A stretch of DNA of 64,000 nt from Caldilinea sp. CFX5 (GTDB lineage Bacteria > Chloroflexota > Anaerolineae > Caldilineales > Caldilineaceae). How positions within the stretch are numbered: the stretch's first letter is position 1; every line of letters begins with the position of its first letter. A program made the position numbers and the translations under genes. The stretch is from positions 62,001 to 126,000 of the forward strand of contig QWII01000021.1 of NCBI GenBank assembly GCA_021405325.1, read 5' to 3'. Below are positions 33,693 to 42,413 of the stretch, one piece after another. The notes under the pieces were generated by a model. That model was not told the DNA's origin. It saw only the letters and a program-made list of their open reading frames with translations, and ran no database searches.

Positions 33693-34577
33693 ATGCCAGC
33701 ACCAGTGCCTGCCGGCTACACGCGCGGTGCGCTCGTCGTCATCGGCACGACAACCAGCGCCACGCGACAAGAACAGTTGTTACAACGCTTTTGGAACGAA
33801 GCCGGCGGCTATGGCGCGCGCATCCTGATCTGCGGCGCGCCGGGGACGGAGAAAGAGAGCGGCGCCTATGCCGACCAACTCCGGCAGATGGAAGCGGCCA
33901 GTGTGGATCTCTTGCCGATCCAGGATCGGCAGAGCGCCCGGATGGCGGATCATCAACCATTGGTGGAACGGGCCACCGGTATTCTGTTGCTGGCGCCCAG
34001 TGCACTCCATGTCGCCGCGTTAATCGGCGGCACCCAGCTTGCCACCGCCATTCGCCGCGCCAACGCGGTTGGCAAAACGGTCGCCGGGGCCGGGCCAAGC
34101 GCGGCCATCCTCTGTCAGCACATCTTGACGCAGCCGGGGGAAAGCGACACCAGTGCGCCGCTGTTGCAACGCGATCTGATCCAATTTGCGCCCGGTTTGG
34201 GCATGGTGAATCGGCTCCTCTTGGCGGTAGAGCCGCTGCCGCGGCCGGCCAGTCATCAACTCGTCGGCTTATTGACCGCCATCGCCTACAATCCCTTTTT
34301 GGTGGGTGTTGACATTGAGGCCGATACGGGGATCGTGATCTATCCTGACACTACCCTGGAGGTCTTTGGCGCCAACAACGTCCTGCTTGTCGATGGTCAC
34401 GCCATTACGCACACCGACGTGACCACCGTAACGCGTCCCGGCGCCGGCAGCGTGCATGGCGTCCAACTTCATGTGCTACGCCACGGCCAAACCTTCACCT
34501 TTGACACCCATGTCGTAAAGCCGCAGTCGCCTACGGATATTCCGGCCGAAGGCGCCCCGAATCATCAACCGTTTTGA
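33693..34577 (+). CDS. Cyanophycinase-like peptidase S51 family protein
   Basis: A 294-residue protein starting MPAPVPAGYTRGALVVIGTT. It resembles cyanophycinase/dipeptidase E enzymes. These are serine exopeptidases that break down the storage polymer cyanophycin to beta-Asp-Arg. The nucleophile-elbow region reads TVAGAGPSAAILCQHIL, where the family has GGTSAGA, so the Ser is kept but its surroundings differ. Other family features are GILLLAPSALHVAALIGGTQ and FAPGLGMVNRLLL. The last part (VIYPDTTLEVFGANNVLLVD) is typical too. No cyanophycin synthetase gene is visible here, so the substrate is uncertain. It follows the lipoprotein gene by 13 bases. Confidence 0.78.
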   Translation: MPAPVPAGYTRGALVVIGTTTSATRQEQLLQRFWNEAGGYGARILICGAPGTEKESGAYADQLRQMEAASVDLLPIQDRQSARMADHQPLVERATGILLLAPSALHVAALIGGTQLATAIRRANAVGKTVAGAGPSAAILCQHILTQPGESDTSAPLLQRDLIQFAPGLGMVNRLLLAVEPLPRPASHQLVGLLTAIAYNPFLVGVDIEADTGIVIYPDTTLEVFGANNVLLVDGHAITHTDVTTVTRPGAGSVHGVQLHVLRHGQTFTFDTHVVKPQSPTDIPAEGAPNHQPF

Positions 34578-34600
34578 GGACACTCGCTAAATCTTTTTCC

Positions 34601-34667
34601 GTGTTCCTTCACGCTGTGTTTACTCTTTGGCCAAGTGCCAAAGAGTAAACACAGCGTGAAGGAACAC
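34601..34667. terminator. Perfect 30-bp palindrome between convergent genes
   Basis: The 30-base arm 34601-34630 (begins GTGTTCCTTCACGCTG) is exactly inverted at 34638-34667 with a 7-base loop. It lies between the ends of the peptidase (plus) and the small membrane protein (minus), so it most likely acts as a two-way terminator. Confidence 0.85.
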
Positions 34668-34708
34668 AGAGCAGATCTTCTGGTCTGACAAAAAACACTG
34701 CTCGATGA

Positions 34709-35149
34709 TCACCATTCTTCAATGTCAGTGACTTGTTCGCCAATCACCTTGAAACTGCGCTGTCCCCCTGGTTGGCCGGCCATGGCTTGCGGACCGGGCA
34801 ACAGCATCGTATTCATGGTAGGCGGTTGATGGCCCTGCTGCATGGCCGGATAGCCAGGGCCGGCCAAGACGATGACCGGCGGCTGTTGCACGGGCATGGG
34901 ATAACCGTGCCCATGCATCTCCAAAGAACGGCGGGACGAACCATGGTGCGGGTTCTGCCCTTCCTCCTGCCAGGCGTCGCGCCGACGGGCCGAAGCCAAT
35001 ACCAGCAGCGCCACCGGAATGCCGGCCAAGACGCCAAAGAGCACCCCTAACGCCATGCCAATCGCATCGGCACTCAGTCGTTCACTAATACGCCAGGCGC
35101 TCACGCCCACAAAGATGAGCAGAAGCAAGAAAAATAAACGTTTCATCAT
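34709..35149 (-). CDS. Small membrane protein with His/Pro/Gln-rich tail
   Basis: A 146-residue protein with two N-terminal membrane segments (RLFFLLLLIFVGVSAWRI and MALGVLFGVLAGIPVALLVL) and a cytoplasmic tail rich in Pro, Gln, Gly and His (HGHGYPMPVQQPPVIVLAGP). It ends in an acidic motif (TDIEEW). No family is recognised. It lies about 100 bases downstream of the FtsK-like gene on the same strand, so a shared role with the translocase is possible but unproven. Confidence 0.65.
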   Translation of the reverse strand: MMKRLFFLLLLIFVGVSAWRISERLSADAIGMALGVLFGVLAGIPVALLVLASARRRDAWQEEGQNPHHGSSRRSLEMHGHGYPMPVQQPPVIVLAGPGYPAMQQGHQPPTMNTMLLPGPQAMAGQPGGQRSFKVIGEQVTDIEEW

Positions 35150-35248
35150 ACCTCCGGTAGCACTCGCAAATACAACTGGATAGGGATGGTTCGGTGGTTA
35201 GTAACAAACCCGCGTAACTACTAAGCCCGCTAACTAACGATGCCGCAA

Positions 35249-36388
35249 TTACGCTTGGGCGCGGGCGGTTAAACGATTGAGCAGACCGCGTACACCGCCG
35301 AGGATGGGGGCTTGCACCGGCGGCGCTGTGTCCGGCTGCTCCACGCAATTGATGTCCCACCGGCGCGAGGTCCGTTGCCCCGATTGCAAGCCGTCACAGA
35401 TTTGGGACAGGTCTTTGGGGCCAAGCCAGGCCGCCTGGAAACGCACCATTTCACCCTTACAGATTAGTAAGAAATCGCCTTTACCTTGCAATTTTTCGGC
35501 GCCGCTATCGCTGACCCCCGACGCATAGCGGGCCTCATCTTTGCTCGCCACGGCGCCAACGAGACGAACCGGGAAGTTGGCTTTGATGGCGCTGCCGATG
35601 AGCGCCGAGGTGGGTTTTTGGGTGCAGGCCACCAGATGAATGCCGGCTTCACGTCCCCGCTGGCTGATCCGGGTCAGGATTGCCTCGATCTCGCGCCCGC
35701 CGGTCTGCAACAGATCGGCCAGTTCATCAATCGCCACCACCAGCACGGGTCGATTGGTTTGGTTCTGATCGCGCCGCTCCATCTCTTGCGCCACCCAGCG
35801 CAGCTTTTCAATCGCCGCGGCCGGCGTGGCTGCAATGCCGCCTAACACATGGGGCAGAACCGTCAAGGGGGCAAAGCCGCGTTCTTTGGGGTCGATCAAG
35901 AGCAACTGCAACTCGTTCTGCCGATTGTGCATGGCCAGCGAGGTGAGCAACGTGCGGGCCAACGCCGTCTTCCCGGAGCCGGTTGTGCCGGCAATCAGAA
36001 CGTGGGTTACATCGGGCGCATTGAGACGCAGCAGGAGGGGGGTGCCGTTGCCTTCCAAACCGAGGACAGCCGTGACCGCCGGCACTGTGGTGAGCCGGCT
36101 ACAGAGCGGTAACAGACGCACCGGGCCGACTTCAGTCCGTGGCAACTCGACGCTGATCGAGCCGTTCTGGCGGTAGACCCGTGCTTCTCGCTTGCCAAGC
36201 GCTAGGGCGATTTCTTCGGCCAGGGCGGCGACTTTGCTCACCTTGGTGCCGAGACTGGTGCTTAACTCAAAACGAACAAAGCGCGGCGTCACCACGCCGC
36301 CATTGACCCGACCGGCAACCTTGTGGCGCGCCAGGACTGCCTCAATCACGTCCGCCTGCATCTCTAATGTTCGTCTTCGGTATGCCAT
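35249..36388 (-). CDS. Short FtsK/SpoIIIE-type DNA translocase
   Basis: A 379-residue protein that keeps only the FtsK motor. The alpha/beta region ([20 protein letters not shown]) is followed by Walker [17 protein letters not shown], Walker [14 protein letters not shown] and the end motif [20 protein letters not shown]. There is no N-terminal membrane part and no clear gamma (KOPS-reading) domain, so it is much shorter than the 700-1300 residues of division FtsK. The ATG at 36388 ([14 protein letters not shown]) is chosen over a start ten codons upstream. It should pump double-stranded DNA using ATP. Its target DNA is unknown; plasmid or integrative elements often carry such short forms. Confidence 0.82.
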   Translation of the reverse strand: MAYRRRTLEMQADVIEAVLARHKVAGRVNGGVVTPRFVRFELSTSLGTKVSKVAALAEEIALALGKREARVYRQNGSISVELPRTEVGPVRLLPLCSRLTTVPAVTAVLGLEGNGTPLLLRLNAPDVTHVLIAGTTGSGKTALARTLLTSLAMHNRQNELQLLLIDPKERGFAPLTVLPHVLGGIAATPAAAIEKLRWVAQEMERRDQNQTNRPVLVVAIDELADLLQTGGREIEAILTRISQRGREAGIHLVACTQKPTSALIGSAIKANFPVRLVGAVASKDEARYASGVSDSGAEKLQGKGDFLLICKGEMVRFQAAWLGPKDLSQICDGLQSGQRTSRRWDINCVEQPDTAPPVQAPILGGVRGLLNRLTARAQA

Positions 36389-36459
36389 AACAAGCCCCCT
36401 GCTTTTGTGCTTTTGCACCTCGCGGCGCCGTCAGAGCAACTGGGAGGTAAACGGTAGTT

Positions 36460-36550
36460 CGCTCATCTACAGAAAGTGTGAGGTTTCGACCCGCCACACC
36501 TGTCAGGTTTTGGAAACCTGACAGGTGTTCACACTTTCCGTAGATGAGCC
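36460..36550 (-). mobile_element. 91-bp MITE-like palindrome, copy 2, with 9-bp target duplication
   Basis: This is the reverse complement of the element at 25573-25659, differing by a 4-base gap in the core hairpin and one other base. The 9-mer ACGGTAGTT lies directly on both sides (36451-36459 and 36551-36559). The core ACCTGTCAGGTTTTGGAAACCTGACAGGT is a full hairpin here. It is 72 bases upstream of the FtsK-like start. Confidence 0.88.
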
Positions 36551-36614
36551 ACGGTAGTTTATTGGCGGGTCACACAGAAAAACCTTCGAACGAACCAACT
36601 ACCATTGTGAAGAT

Positions 36615-36679
36615 CAAAAAAGCCTGGTGAGCCAATGTTGTTACCCAATGGTAACAAACAATACGCTCAGACCAGGCTT
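36615..36679 (-). terminator. Strong intrinsic terminator on the minus strand
   Basis: AAGCCTGGT (36620-36628) pairs with ACCAGGCTT (36671-36679). GAGC pairs with GCTC inside it, and an 8-bp inner stem TTGTTACC/GGTAACAA closes on CAAT. On the minus strand the stem is followed by a U-run (36616-36621). It ends a minus-strand transcript, either tetR or a short RNA starting near 36790. Confidence 0.75.
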
Positions 36680-36753
36680 GGATTCTTTCAGGCTCGCAAC
36701 ATTCGATACGGAACGTGTGTGAGCCTAGTACTGTGCTAATGTTTAGTTAATAG

Positions 36754-36767
36754 AGAACAATTGTTCT
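36754..36767. promoter_or_regulatory. Palindromic operator AGAACAATTGTTCT (LexA/SOS-like box)
   Basis: A perfect 14-bp palindrome matching GAAC-N4-GTTC, the LexA-box form used in Gram-positive bacteria and reported for Chloroflexota. Extra TGTTCT half-sites lie at 36770, 36802 and 36845. A minus-strand TTGACA (36812-36817) with a weak -10 (TAATCT, 17-base spacing) lies just upstream, so the box would sit at about +20 to +35 of a minus-strand transcript. It could equally be a TetR-family operator. Confidence 0.5.
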
Positions 36768-36861
36768 ATTGTTCTAGCTAATAGCCTAAGATTAGCACGT
36801 TTGTTCTAGTTTGTCAACTAGCAGATTGGCAAAAAACAAACAAATGTTCTAATTGATGACA

Positions 36862-37497
36862 TTAGACGGCAACAAAAAATTGGCGAAAGAGGCGGCGCCA
36901 GGCGACAATCGAATAATCGGGGCGCACGGCAAGCCACATGAGCGTCGCATAGCCGTGAATCATTGCCCAGAAGGCCATCGTCTGTTCGTATGCCGTCGGC
37001 TGGGTGGCGCCGACGTTTGCCTTGTTAACGGCAACCTGGCGTTGGATGGCGCCGTGTAAGATCTCAAAGAGCGGATGTGACGGGGGCGTTGCCTGATGAT
37101 GGCCGTTCGCTTCGGTGCGGAACGGGTACACCCGTGCCCCTGTGTTGGCCTCGACATTGTAGTGCCCATACAACTTGAACAATGCCGAGTGGCGTTGGGC
37201 AAAATCGAGGTAGGCAATGCCCAGTTGTTCTAAATATTCATCAGGCGCTTGTTGCGTATCGACGGTGCGCAAGTGGCAGGCCAAGTCGTCCAGCAGCTTG
37301 ACATGCAGCTCATAGACAATCTCATCTTTACTGGTAAAGTATTCATAGAGATTGGCCGGGCTTGACTTCACCGCCGTCGCAATCGACCGCATGGAGAGTT
37401 GGTCAATCCCCTGATGAAGAACGATGCGGTAGGCTTCGTCCAGAATTTTCTGGCGATTGGTTTCATAGCGCGTATCAATCTTGATTTGTTCACTCAT
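36862..37497 (-). CDS. TetR-family transcriptional regulator
   Basis: About 211 residues starting MSEQIKIDTRYETNRQKILD. The TetR N-terminal helix-turn-helix is clear: AYRIVLHQGIDQLSMRSIAT and AVKSSPANLYEYFTSKDEIV. The rest is the helical ligand-binding and dimer part, with FAQRHSALFKLYGHYN and AFWAMIHGYATLMW (TetR_C WHG-like). The ligand is unknown. The ATG at 37497 has GGAAGAG upstream and is preferred over the ATG at 37551, which has no clear site. It probably controls itself or neighbours; several TGTTCT-type sites lie just past its end. Confidence 0.88.
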   Translation of the reverse strand: MSEQIKIDTRYETNRQKILDEAYRIVLHQGIDQLSMRSIATAVKSSPANLYEYFTSKDEIVYELHVKLLDDLACHLRTVDTQQAPDEYLEQLGIAYLDFAQRHSALFKLYGHYNVEANTGARVYPFRTEANGHHQATPPSHPLFEILHGAIQRQVAVNKANVGATQPTAYEQTMAFWAMIHGYATLMWLAVRPDYSIVAWRRLFRQFFVAV

Positions 37498-37832
37498 TGC
37501 TCTTCCGTGTCCTAAACAATGTTCAACTTGGGTGTGGCTTAGATTTGACATGGTTGGTTTCTTTTGTTTTAGTTAGTTGATTTGCAAATAAATCAAACAA
37601 CGTCTCGTCTGTTTTCGTCGGGCTGGTTTGTTCATACGGGGTTGGTTGTCAATCCCCTGCATCTGAATGGCCCGCCAACTTACTTTGACAGTACTCTGCC
37701 CTATTGATGTGGATTTTGCTGCTTGACGATCTGGTGCGCATAAAACTGCGTCAAATGTATCATACCAGCGCCGAAGAAACGTCGAATTATTTGTATCTTT
37801 TTTCGCGATTTCTAGTTCAGTAGAAGATTGTG

Positions 37833-40800
37833 ATGGAAAAAGTTGAACCGAGCGTGCTTGCCCTTTCCCTGCTGGGTACGCCAAAGCTACTCCGTGACGG
37901 CAAGGTCGTTAGTGGTTTTATCACACGAAAGGCCGAAGCGCTCTTTTATTATCTTGCCATAACTGAACGCCCACATACGCGTGCTGCACTGGCGACCCTG
38001 CTCTGGCCTGAGATGTCGGAACAGAATGCACGTAAGAATTTGCGTGATGTAATCGCCAGTTTACGTAAGCTTGTGGGCGACCATCTACTGATTTCCCACC
38101 AAACGGTGGCGATGGATCTCACGCAGTCCTGCTGGGTTGATGTTGCCGAGTTGAGTAAAGTCCTGACCGATCCCAGAAACGCGGCGTTGGATGATTTGCG
38201 CGAAGCTGTCGGTCTCTATCATGGCGAATTCTTGGAAGGCTTCTATATCGTCCATGCCAGCCCCTTTGATGAGTGGACGCGCCAAAAGCGGGAAGAGTAT
38301 CACACACTGGTTTTGAATGGCTTACACCTGTTGGCCGATCGCTATCTGGCTGCTGGCGAGTATGATCCTGGTTTAACGGCAACGCGACGGCTCCTGTTGC
38401 TCGACCCCTGGAACGAAGAGGCGCATCGGAAGCAGATGATTTTGTTGGCGCTCACCGGCCAACGCAGCGCCGCCCTAGCGCAGTATCAAAGCTGTGTCCA
38501 AATTCTGGCCGATGAATTACGCGTCGAACCGATGCCCGAAACGACAGCGCTCTATCGACAGATGCGCGATGGTGAACCTCTGGAAGCGTTGCTGGCTTTG
38601 CCGACCCAGGCCGAAGCACGACGGCGGTTGGGCACCAATGCAACGGTTGCGGTTGCACCGATGGTCCCGGCGCCGACCTTGCCGCACAATTTACCGCGCC
38701 AGTTGACCCCGTTAGTCGGGCGGTTCCATGAAAGTTTGGTTGTATACAACAAAGTCCTCGATCCTGCCTATCCGCTGGTCACAATTGTGGGTGAAGGCGG
38801 GGTAGGCAAGACGCGGTTGGCCTTACGGGTGGCGCATGCCATTGCCGAGGGGTTGCCGCCGGGCCAAAGCGAGGAGGGCGGGCGCCGGGGTGCGCGCGGC
38901 GCGCTTCACCCGTTTCAGACCGCTGGCAATGGCGGGCGGGCGCCGCTCTTTGTGGATGGCGTCTGGTTTGTCCCGTTAGCCGGTTTGGCAGCCGATGGTA
39001 ATGTCGTTGAGCAAATCGCTGAGGCGATTGCCACGGTTCTCGATCTCGACTTAGCCGACGGCGCGCAGCTTAAGTCACAACTGTTTGCCCGCATTGCCGG
39101 TAAGCAGCTCTTACTCATCTTGGATAATTTTGAGCAGCTTGGCGCCGGCGTTGGTTTCCTCGTCGAATTATTGCATAGTTGCTACCACTTGAAATTGCTG
39201 GTGACCTCACGGCACCGACTCAACCTGCAAGCTGAGTTCGTTTATCGGCTCGAAGGTTTGACCGCGCCTGACCCCGTTGAGGAGACCGACTGGGCCAACC
39301 AGTCGTTGCTTGATTTTGATAGTATCCAACTTTTTCTGGAACGCGCCAATCGCACATCGCCGGGCTTCACCCTGACTGCCGAAAACCAACGCCATGTGTT
39401 GGCGATCTGTCAATTTGTGGAAGGTTTGCCGCTGGGGATTGAATTAGCCGCCGCCTTAGTTGAGCATCATGATGTGGCGGTCGTGGCCCAGCAATTGACC
39501 AACAATTATGCCTTTTTGGCGGCTAACCTGGCGGATCTGGCGCCGCGCCACCGCAGTATGAGCCGCGTGCTTGACTACTCATGGCAGTTGTTGACGCCGG
39601 CGGAAGCGCAGATTCTTGCCCAGTGCGCCGTCTTTCATGGCGGGTTCAGCCTTGAGGCGGCAACGGCGATTACCGGCGCCACGCTGCTCCAGTTGGAATC
39701 GCTGGTCCACCAGTCGCTCTTACGGTATGCCGACGATGCACGCTTTGCGCTCCATGAATTAGTGCAACGGTTTGCCGCGGAACAGCTTGATCGGTTGCCG
39801 GCCCAGAAACGCTTGGTGCTGAATCGTTTCTATGCGTACTATTTGAACCTGCTCTATACCAATCAAAGTCTATTGCCGGAACAGCGGCAACTGGCCGTTG
39901 CGCTACGTCTTGAGTTTGACAATATCCGTTCGGCCTGGCTCCTTGCCGTTGCCGCCAATGATGTAACGGCCTTAGCCAAGGGGCTGGATGGCCTCATGCT
40001 CTGTAGTGAGCTGATGGGGCGTTATAAAGCGGGTGAAACCCTGATCCGGCATGCCCGCCAATGGTGTGAGGAGCAACGAACAGCCGTTGCGGATGAGCAG
40101 CCGGCCATCCACCATTTGTTAGCGCGCCTCCGCTTGGCCCAAGGCTATCTGAGTTATAAGCTGGGCAATCTTGGCGATGCCGCCGTGAGCTTTGAACGTG
40201 CGCTTGAGGAGGGCCGCCGGCGTCAAGATCCGCTGCTGTTGGCAGAAGGGCATTTTCGGGTTATGGCGCTCTGGCTGGCGCGCGGGAATTACCGGGCCGC
40301 GCTGGCGGTTGGTGGCGAAGCCCTCCAATGGGCGCGGCAAGGCGAAAGTAGCACGCTGGAAGGCAACATTTTAACACATATGGGGATTGCCGCCGGCCGG
40401 CTTGGCGCCCATGAAGCGGCGCAAGATCGCTTCATGCACGCCCTGCAGTTGGCACAGCGACGGGGTGCAAAAGAGGCAGAAGCCACCGTCCTCCTCCACT
40501 GGGGAGAGCTGTATGAACAAGCCGGCAATTTTGCCAAAGCCTTGGATTGTTTGCAACAGGCGCTCTTTTTGCTGCGGCGATTGGATAAACAGACCGGGAT
40601 TGCTATGGTTCTCTATCGGCTTGGCTCGCTACTGCTAAGTGTGAGCATTCTAGGCGAAGCACGCAACTACCTGGAGCAGGCCCTGGCGATTCTTCACCGG
40701 GTTAGCGATCGCTTTTATGAGGAAGCGGTGCTGACGAAACTATGTAACCTCTTTTTTCGGCTGGGGCTGTATGAGAAGGCGGAGTTCTATCAGGAACAAG

Positions 40801-41318
40801 CGCTACGCTTGTCCACCGGCGCCGGCCATCAGGCCATTCTGGCCGAAGCGCTGCTCTATGCCGGTCGGCTTTGGGCCGTGCGTGGGCAAAAGCGGCAGGC
40901 GGCCGATGCATTGCAGCGGGCGTTGGCCTTTTGGCAAGAGAGTGGGCAACGGGGTTGGCGCTGTGCTGCCCAAATGGAGTTGGCCTGGCTCGCTTTCGAG
41001 CAAGGAGATCGGACGGGTGCGTTGTCGGCAATTGAGCTGGTCATCGCCGAGCAAGAGCAGCCGCTGCTCGATTTTGCCACCGAGCCTTTGCTCATGCTCT
41101 GGCGCTGTTACCAGATTCTTACGGCGAATCAAGATGAACGTGCGCCACACTTGCTGCGCACGGCGTACCAACAGTTGCAGCAGCAAGCGGCGACGATTAG
41201 CGATGACGAACTGCGCCAGAACTTTCTAACGCAGGTAGCGCATCATCAGGCCATCCTGCAAACCTTTCAGGTAACTATGAAGCCAGAAACCAGGGTTTTC
41301 ACCGGCAACCGCTGCTGA
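37833..41318 (+). CDS. BTAD/NB-ARC/TPR transcriptional regulator (SARP/LAL-like)
   Basis: A 1161-residue regulator. An N-terminal winged helix (LALSLLGTPKLLRDGKVVSG, TLLWPEMSEQNARKNLRDVI) and BTAD helical domain (to about residue 250) are followed by an NTPase of the NB-ARC/STAND type. Walker A is VTIVGEGGVGKTRLALRV (about residue 320), Walker B is QLLLILDNFEQL, and LLVTSRHRLNLQ is the sensor motif. Then come about 500 residues of TPR repeats. Such proteins switch on target genes when the TPR part senses a signal. An odd Gly/Arg-rich insert of about 25 residues (EEGGRRGARGALHPFQTAGN) follows the Walker A helix. The last 15 residues (TMKPETRVFTGNRC) are read from a dispersed repeat. Confidence 0.88.
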   Translation: MEKVEPSVLALSLLGTPKLLRDGKVVSGFITRKAEALFYYLAITERPHTRAALATLLWPEMSEQNARKNLRDVIASLRKLVGDHLLISHQTVAMDLTQSCWVDVAELSKVLTDPRNAALDDLREAVGLYHGEFLEGFYIVHASPFDEWTRQKREEYHTLVLNGLHLLADRYLAAGEYDPGLTATRRLLLLDPWNEEAHRKQMILLALTGQRSAALAQYQSCVQILADELRVEPMPETTALYRQMRDGEPLEALLALPTQAEARRRLGTNATVAVAPMVPAPTLPHNLPRQLTPLVGRFHESLVVYNKVLDPAYPLVTIVGEGGVGKTRLALRVAHAIAEGLPPGQSEEGGRRGARGALHPFQTAGNGGRAPLFVDGVWFVPLAGLAADGNVVEQIAEAIATVLDLDLADGAQLKSQLFARIAGKQLLLILDNFEQLGAGVGFLVELLHSCYHLKLLVTSRHRLNLQAEFVYRLEGLTAPDPVEETDWANQSLLDFDSIQLFLERANRTSPGFTLTAENQRHVLAICQFVEGLPLGIELAAALVEHHDVAVVAQQLTNNYAFLAANLADLAPRHRSMSRVLDYSWQLLTPAEAQILAQCAVFHGGFSLEAATAITGATLLQLESLVHQSLLRYADDARFALHELVQRFAAEQLDRLPAQKRLVLNRFYAYYLNLLYTNQSLLPEQRQLAVALRLEFDNIRSAWLLAVAANDVTALAKGLDGLMLCSELMGRYKAGETLIRHARQWCEEQRTAVADEQPAIHHLLARLRLAQGYLSYKLGNLGDAAVSFERALEEGRRRQDPLLLAEGHFRVMALWLARGNYRAALAVGGEALQWARQGESSTLEGNILTHMGIAAGRLGAHEAAQDRFMHALQLAQRRGAKEAEATVLLHWGELYEQAGNFAKALDCLQQALFLLRRLDKQTGIAMVLYRLGSLLLSVSILGEARNYLEQALAILHRVSDRFYEEAVLTKLCNLFFRLGLYEKAEFYQEQALRLSTGAGHQAILAEALLYAGRLWAVRGQKRQAADALQRALAFWQESGQRGWRCAAQMELAWLAFEQGDRTGALSAIELVIAEQEQPLLDFATEPLLMLWRCYQILTANQDERAPHLLRTAYQQLQQQAATISDDELRQNFLTQVAHHQAILQTFQVTMKPETRVFTGNRC

Positions 41319-41347
41319 TTAGTTGAGCAAAAACTTGGTTTTTTCAC
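41266..41347 (+). repeat. Dispersed repeat overlapping the end of the BTAD regulator, copy 1
   Basis: It begins TTCAGGTAACTATGAAGCCA and ends AAAAACTTGGTTTTTTCACC. A shorter copy in the same orientation is at 44201-44264, sharing CAGGTAACTAT, AGCCAGAA-CCAGG and the AAAAAC-TGGTTT-TTCACC end. It forms a weak hairpin and includes the regulator's stop codon. Confidence 0.7.
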
Positions 41348-41368
41348 CGCGGGTTAGCCGTTACCCTT

Positions 41369-42175
41369 TCAGACACAAAAGCGGTAGCCCAAACCAAAGA
41401 CCGTCTTTAGATATTTGGGGGAACTAGGGTTGCGTTCGATTTTGTTCCGCAAACGGTGCATTGTCGTCCGTACAACGCTGAGGTCTTCTCGTGATCCCTC
41501 GCCCCAGAGCAACTGGAGTAGATCTTCGGTACGGACAGCCCGGTTAGGGTTGCGCACAAGGTAATGCAAGAGGCGACTCTCATTGGTCGTCAATTCGATC
41601 ATTGTATCGTTGATCCATACCTCTTGGCGGACGGGATCGAGGATCAAGTCCCCTTGCGTAATATGGGCGCTGCGTGGTTCGGTATAATGCATGCGACGCT
41701 TGGTTGCACCGATCCGGGCAACAATCTCCGCTGGGGCAAAGGGCATGACAATATAGTGATCGGCGCCGGCTTCGTAACTGGCCACAAGTTCTTCCAACCG
41801 TTTGTCAGAACTGACCATGATGATGGGCACAAGCGAAGCATTGCGAATTTCAGTGCAAAGATCATAAGCGGCCGCGCCGAGTGTATTTAAATTGAGGAGA
41901 ACCGCCGCAACATTGCGATCGCTCAACAGGCGTAAGGCGGTCGATGCACTTTTGGCTGGAAATACCTCAACCTGGTACTCGACAATTGTGGCCTCCAAAC
42001 TGGGTTGCAAAAGGTGATCCTGGCCCATAACCAATAAGTCGGTGGGGAAATACAACGTTGGTGTTCCAGCGATGCGTTCTGGCATTGCCAAAGCAGGAAG
42101 CGTTGCAAGGGCAGGGGCGGAAAAGTATTGATGCGGGTCATTACGATGCTGCGTCATCATGGCTGAGTTTTCCAT
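41369..42175 (-). CDS. OmpR-type regulator with a degenerate (pseudo-)receiver
   Basis: A 268-residue protein. The C-terminal winged helix is normal: LTTNESRLLHYLVRNPNRAV, LLQLLWGEGSREDLSVVRTT and YLKTVFGLGYRFCV. The receiver-like part has TDLLVMGQDHLLQPSL in place of the acidic pair. VAAVLLNLNTLGAAAYD has Asn where the phospho-acceptor Asp should be, and HYIVMPFAPAEIVA has Met for the conserved Lys before Pro. So it should not be activated by phosphorylation and may be constitutive or ligand-controlled. It also has an N-terminal extension of about 45 residues. No kinase is nearby. It is convergent with the BTAD regulator. Confidence 0.85.
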   Translation of the reverse strand: MENSAMMTQHRNDPHQYFSAPALATLPALAMPERIAGTPTLYFPTDLLVMGQDHLLQPSLEATIVEYQVEVFPAKSASTALRLLSDRNVAAVLLNLNTLGAAAYDLCTEIRNASLVPIIMVSSDKRLEELVASYEAGADHYIVMPFAPAEIVARIGATKRRMHYTEPRSAHITQGDLILDPVRQEVWINDTMIELTTNESRLLHYLVRNPNRAVRTEDLLQLLWGEGSREDLSVVRTTMHRLRNKIERNPSSPKYLKTVFGLGYRFCV

Positions 42176-42337
42176 TATTTTGTCGGTCCAGTTTTGTCAG
42201 TCAATTATAACAAGACAATTGTCGGCAATTCATTACTTGATATAAACAGTTTTCGTTATAACGTTGTATAGCCGAGAAAACGCCGAAAAACGCAAAGCTG
42301 GGATTACGTAAGCACGGTAAGGAAGGCGATGTGCCGC

Positions 42338-42413
42338 TATACACTAACGAGCGCCGGGCAGCAACCCTTTATGCAGGCTGAATGGGTTGCTGCCCATGCT
42401 GCTCGTGAGTATA
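42338..42413. repeat. Cruciform-like structure with perfect 12-bp inner stem
   Basis: GGGCAGCAACCC (42356-42367) pairs exactly with GGGTTGCTGCCC (42384-42395) around a 16-base loop. Outer arms TATACACTAACGAGC (42338-42352) and GCTCGTGAGTATA (42401-42413) also pair with small gaps. A further inverted copy of CTGCCCATG lies at CATGGGGCAG (about 42415-42424). It could be a terminator of sqdB, a structured RNA or a mobile-element end. Confidence 0.7.
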
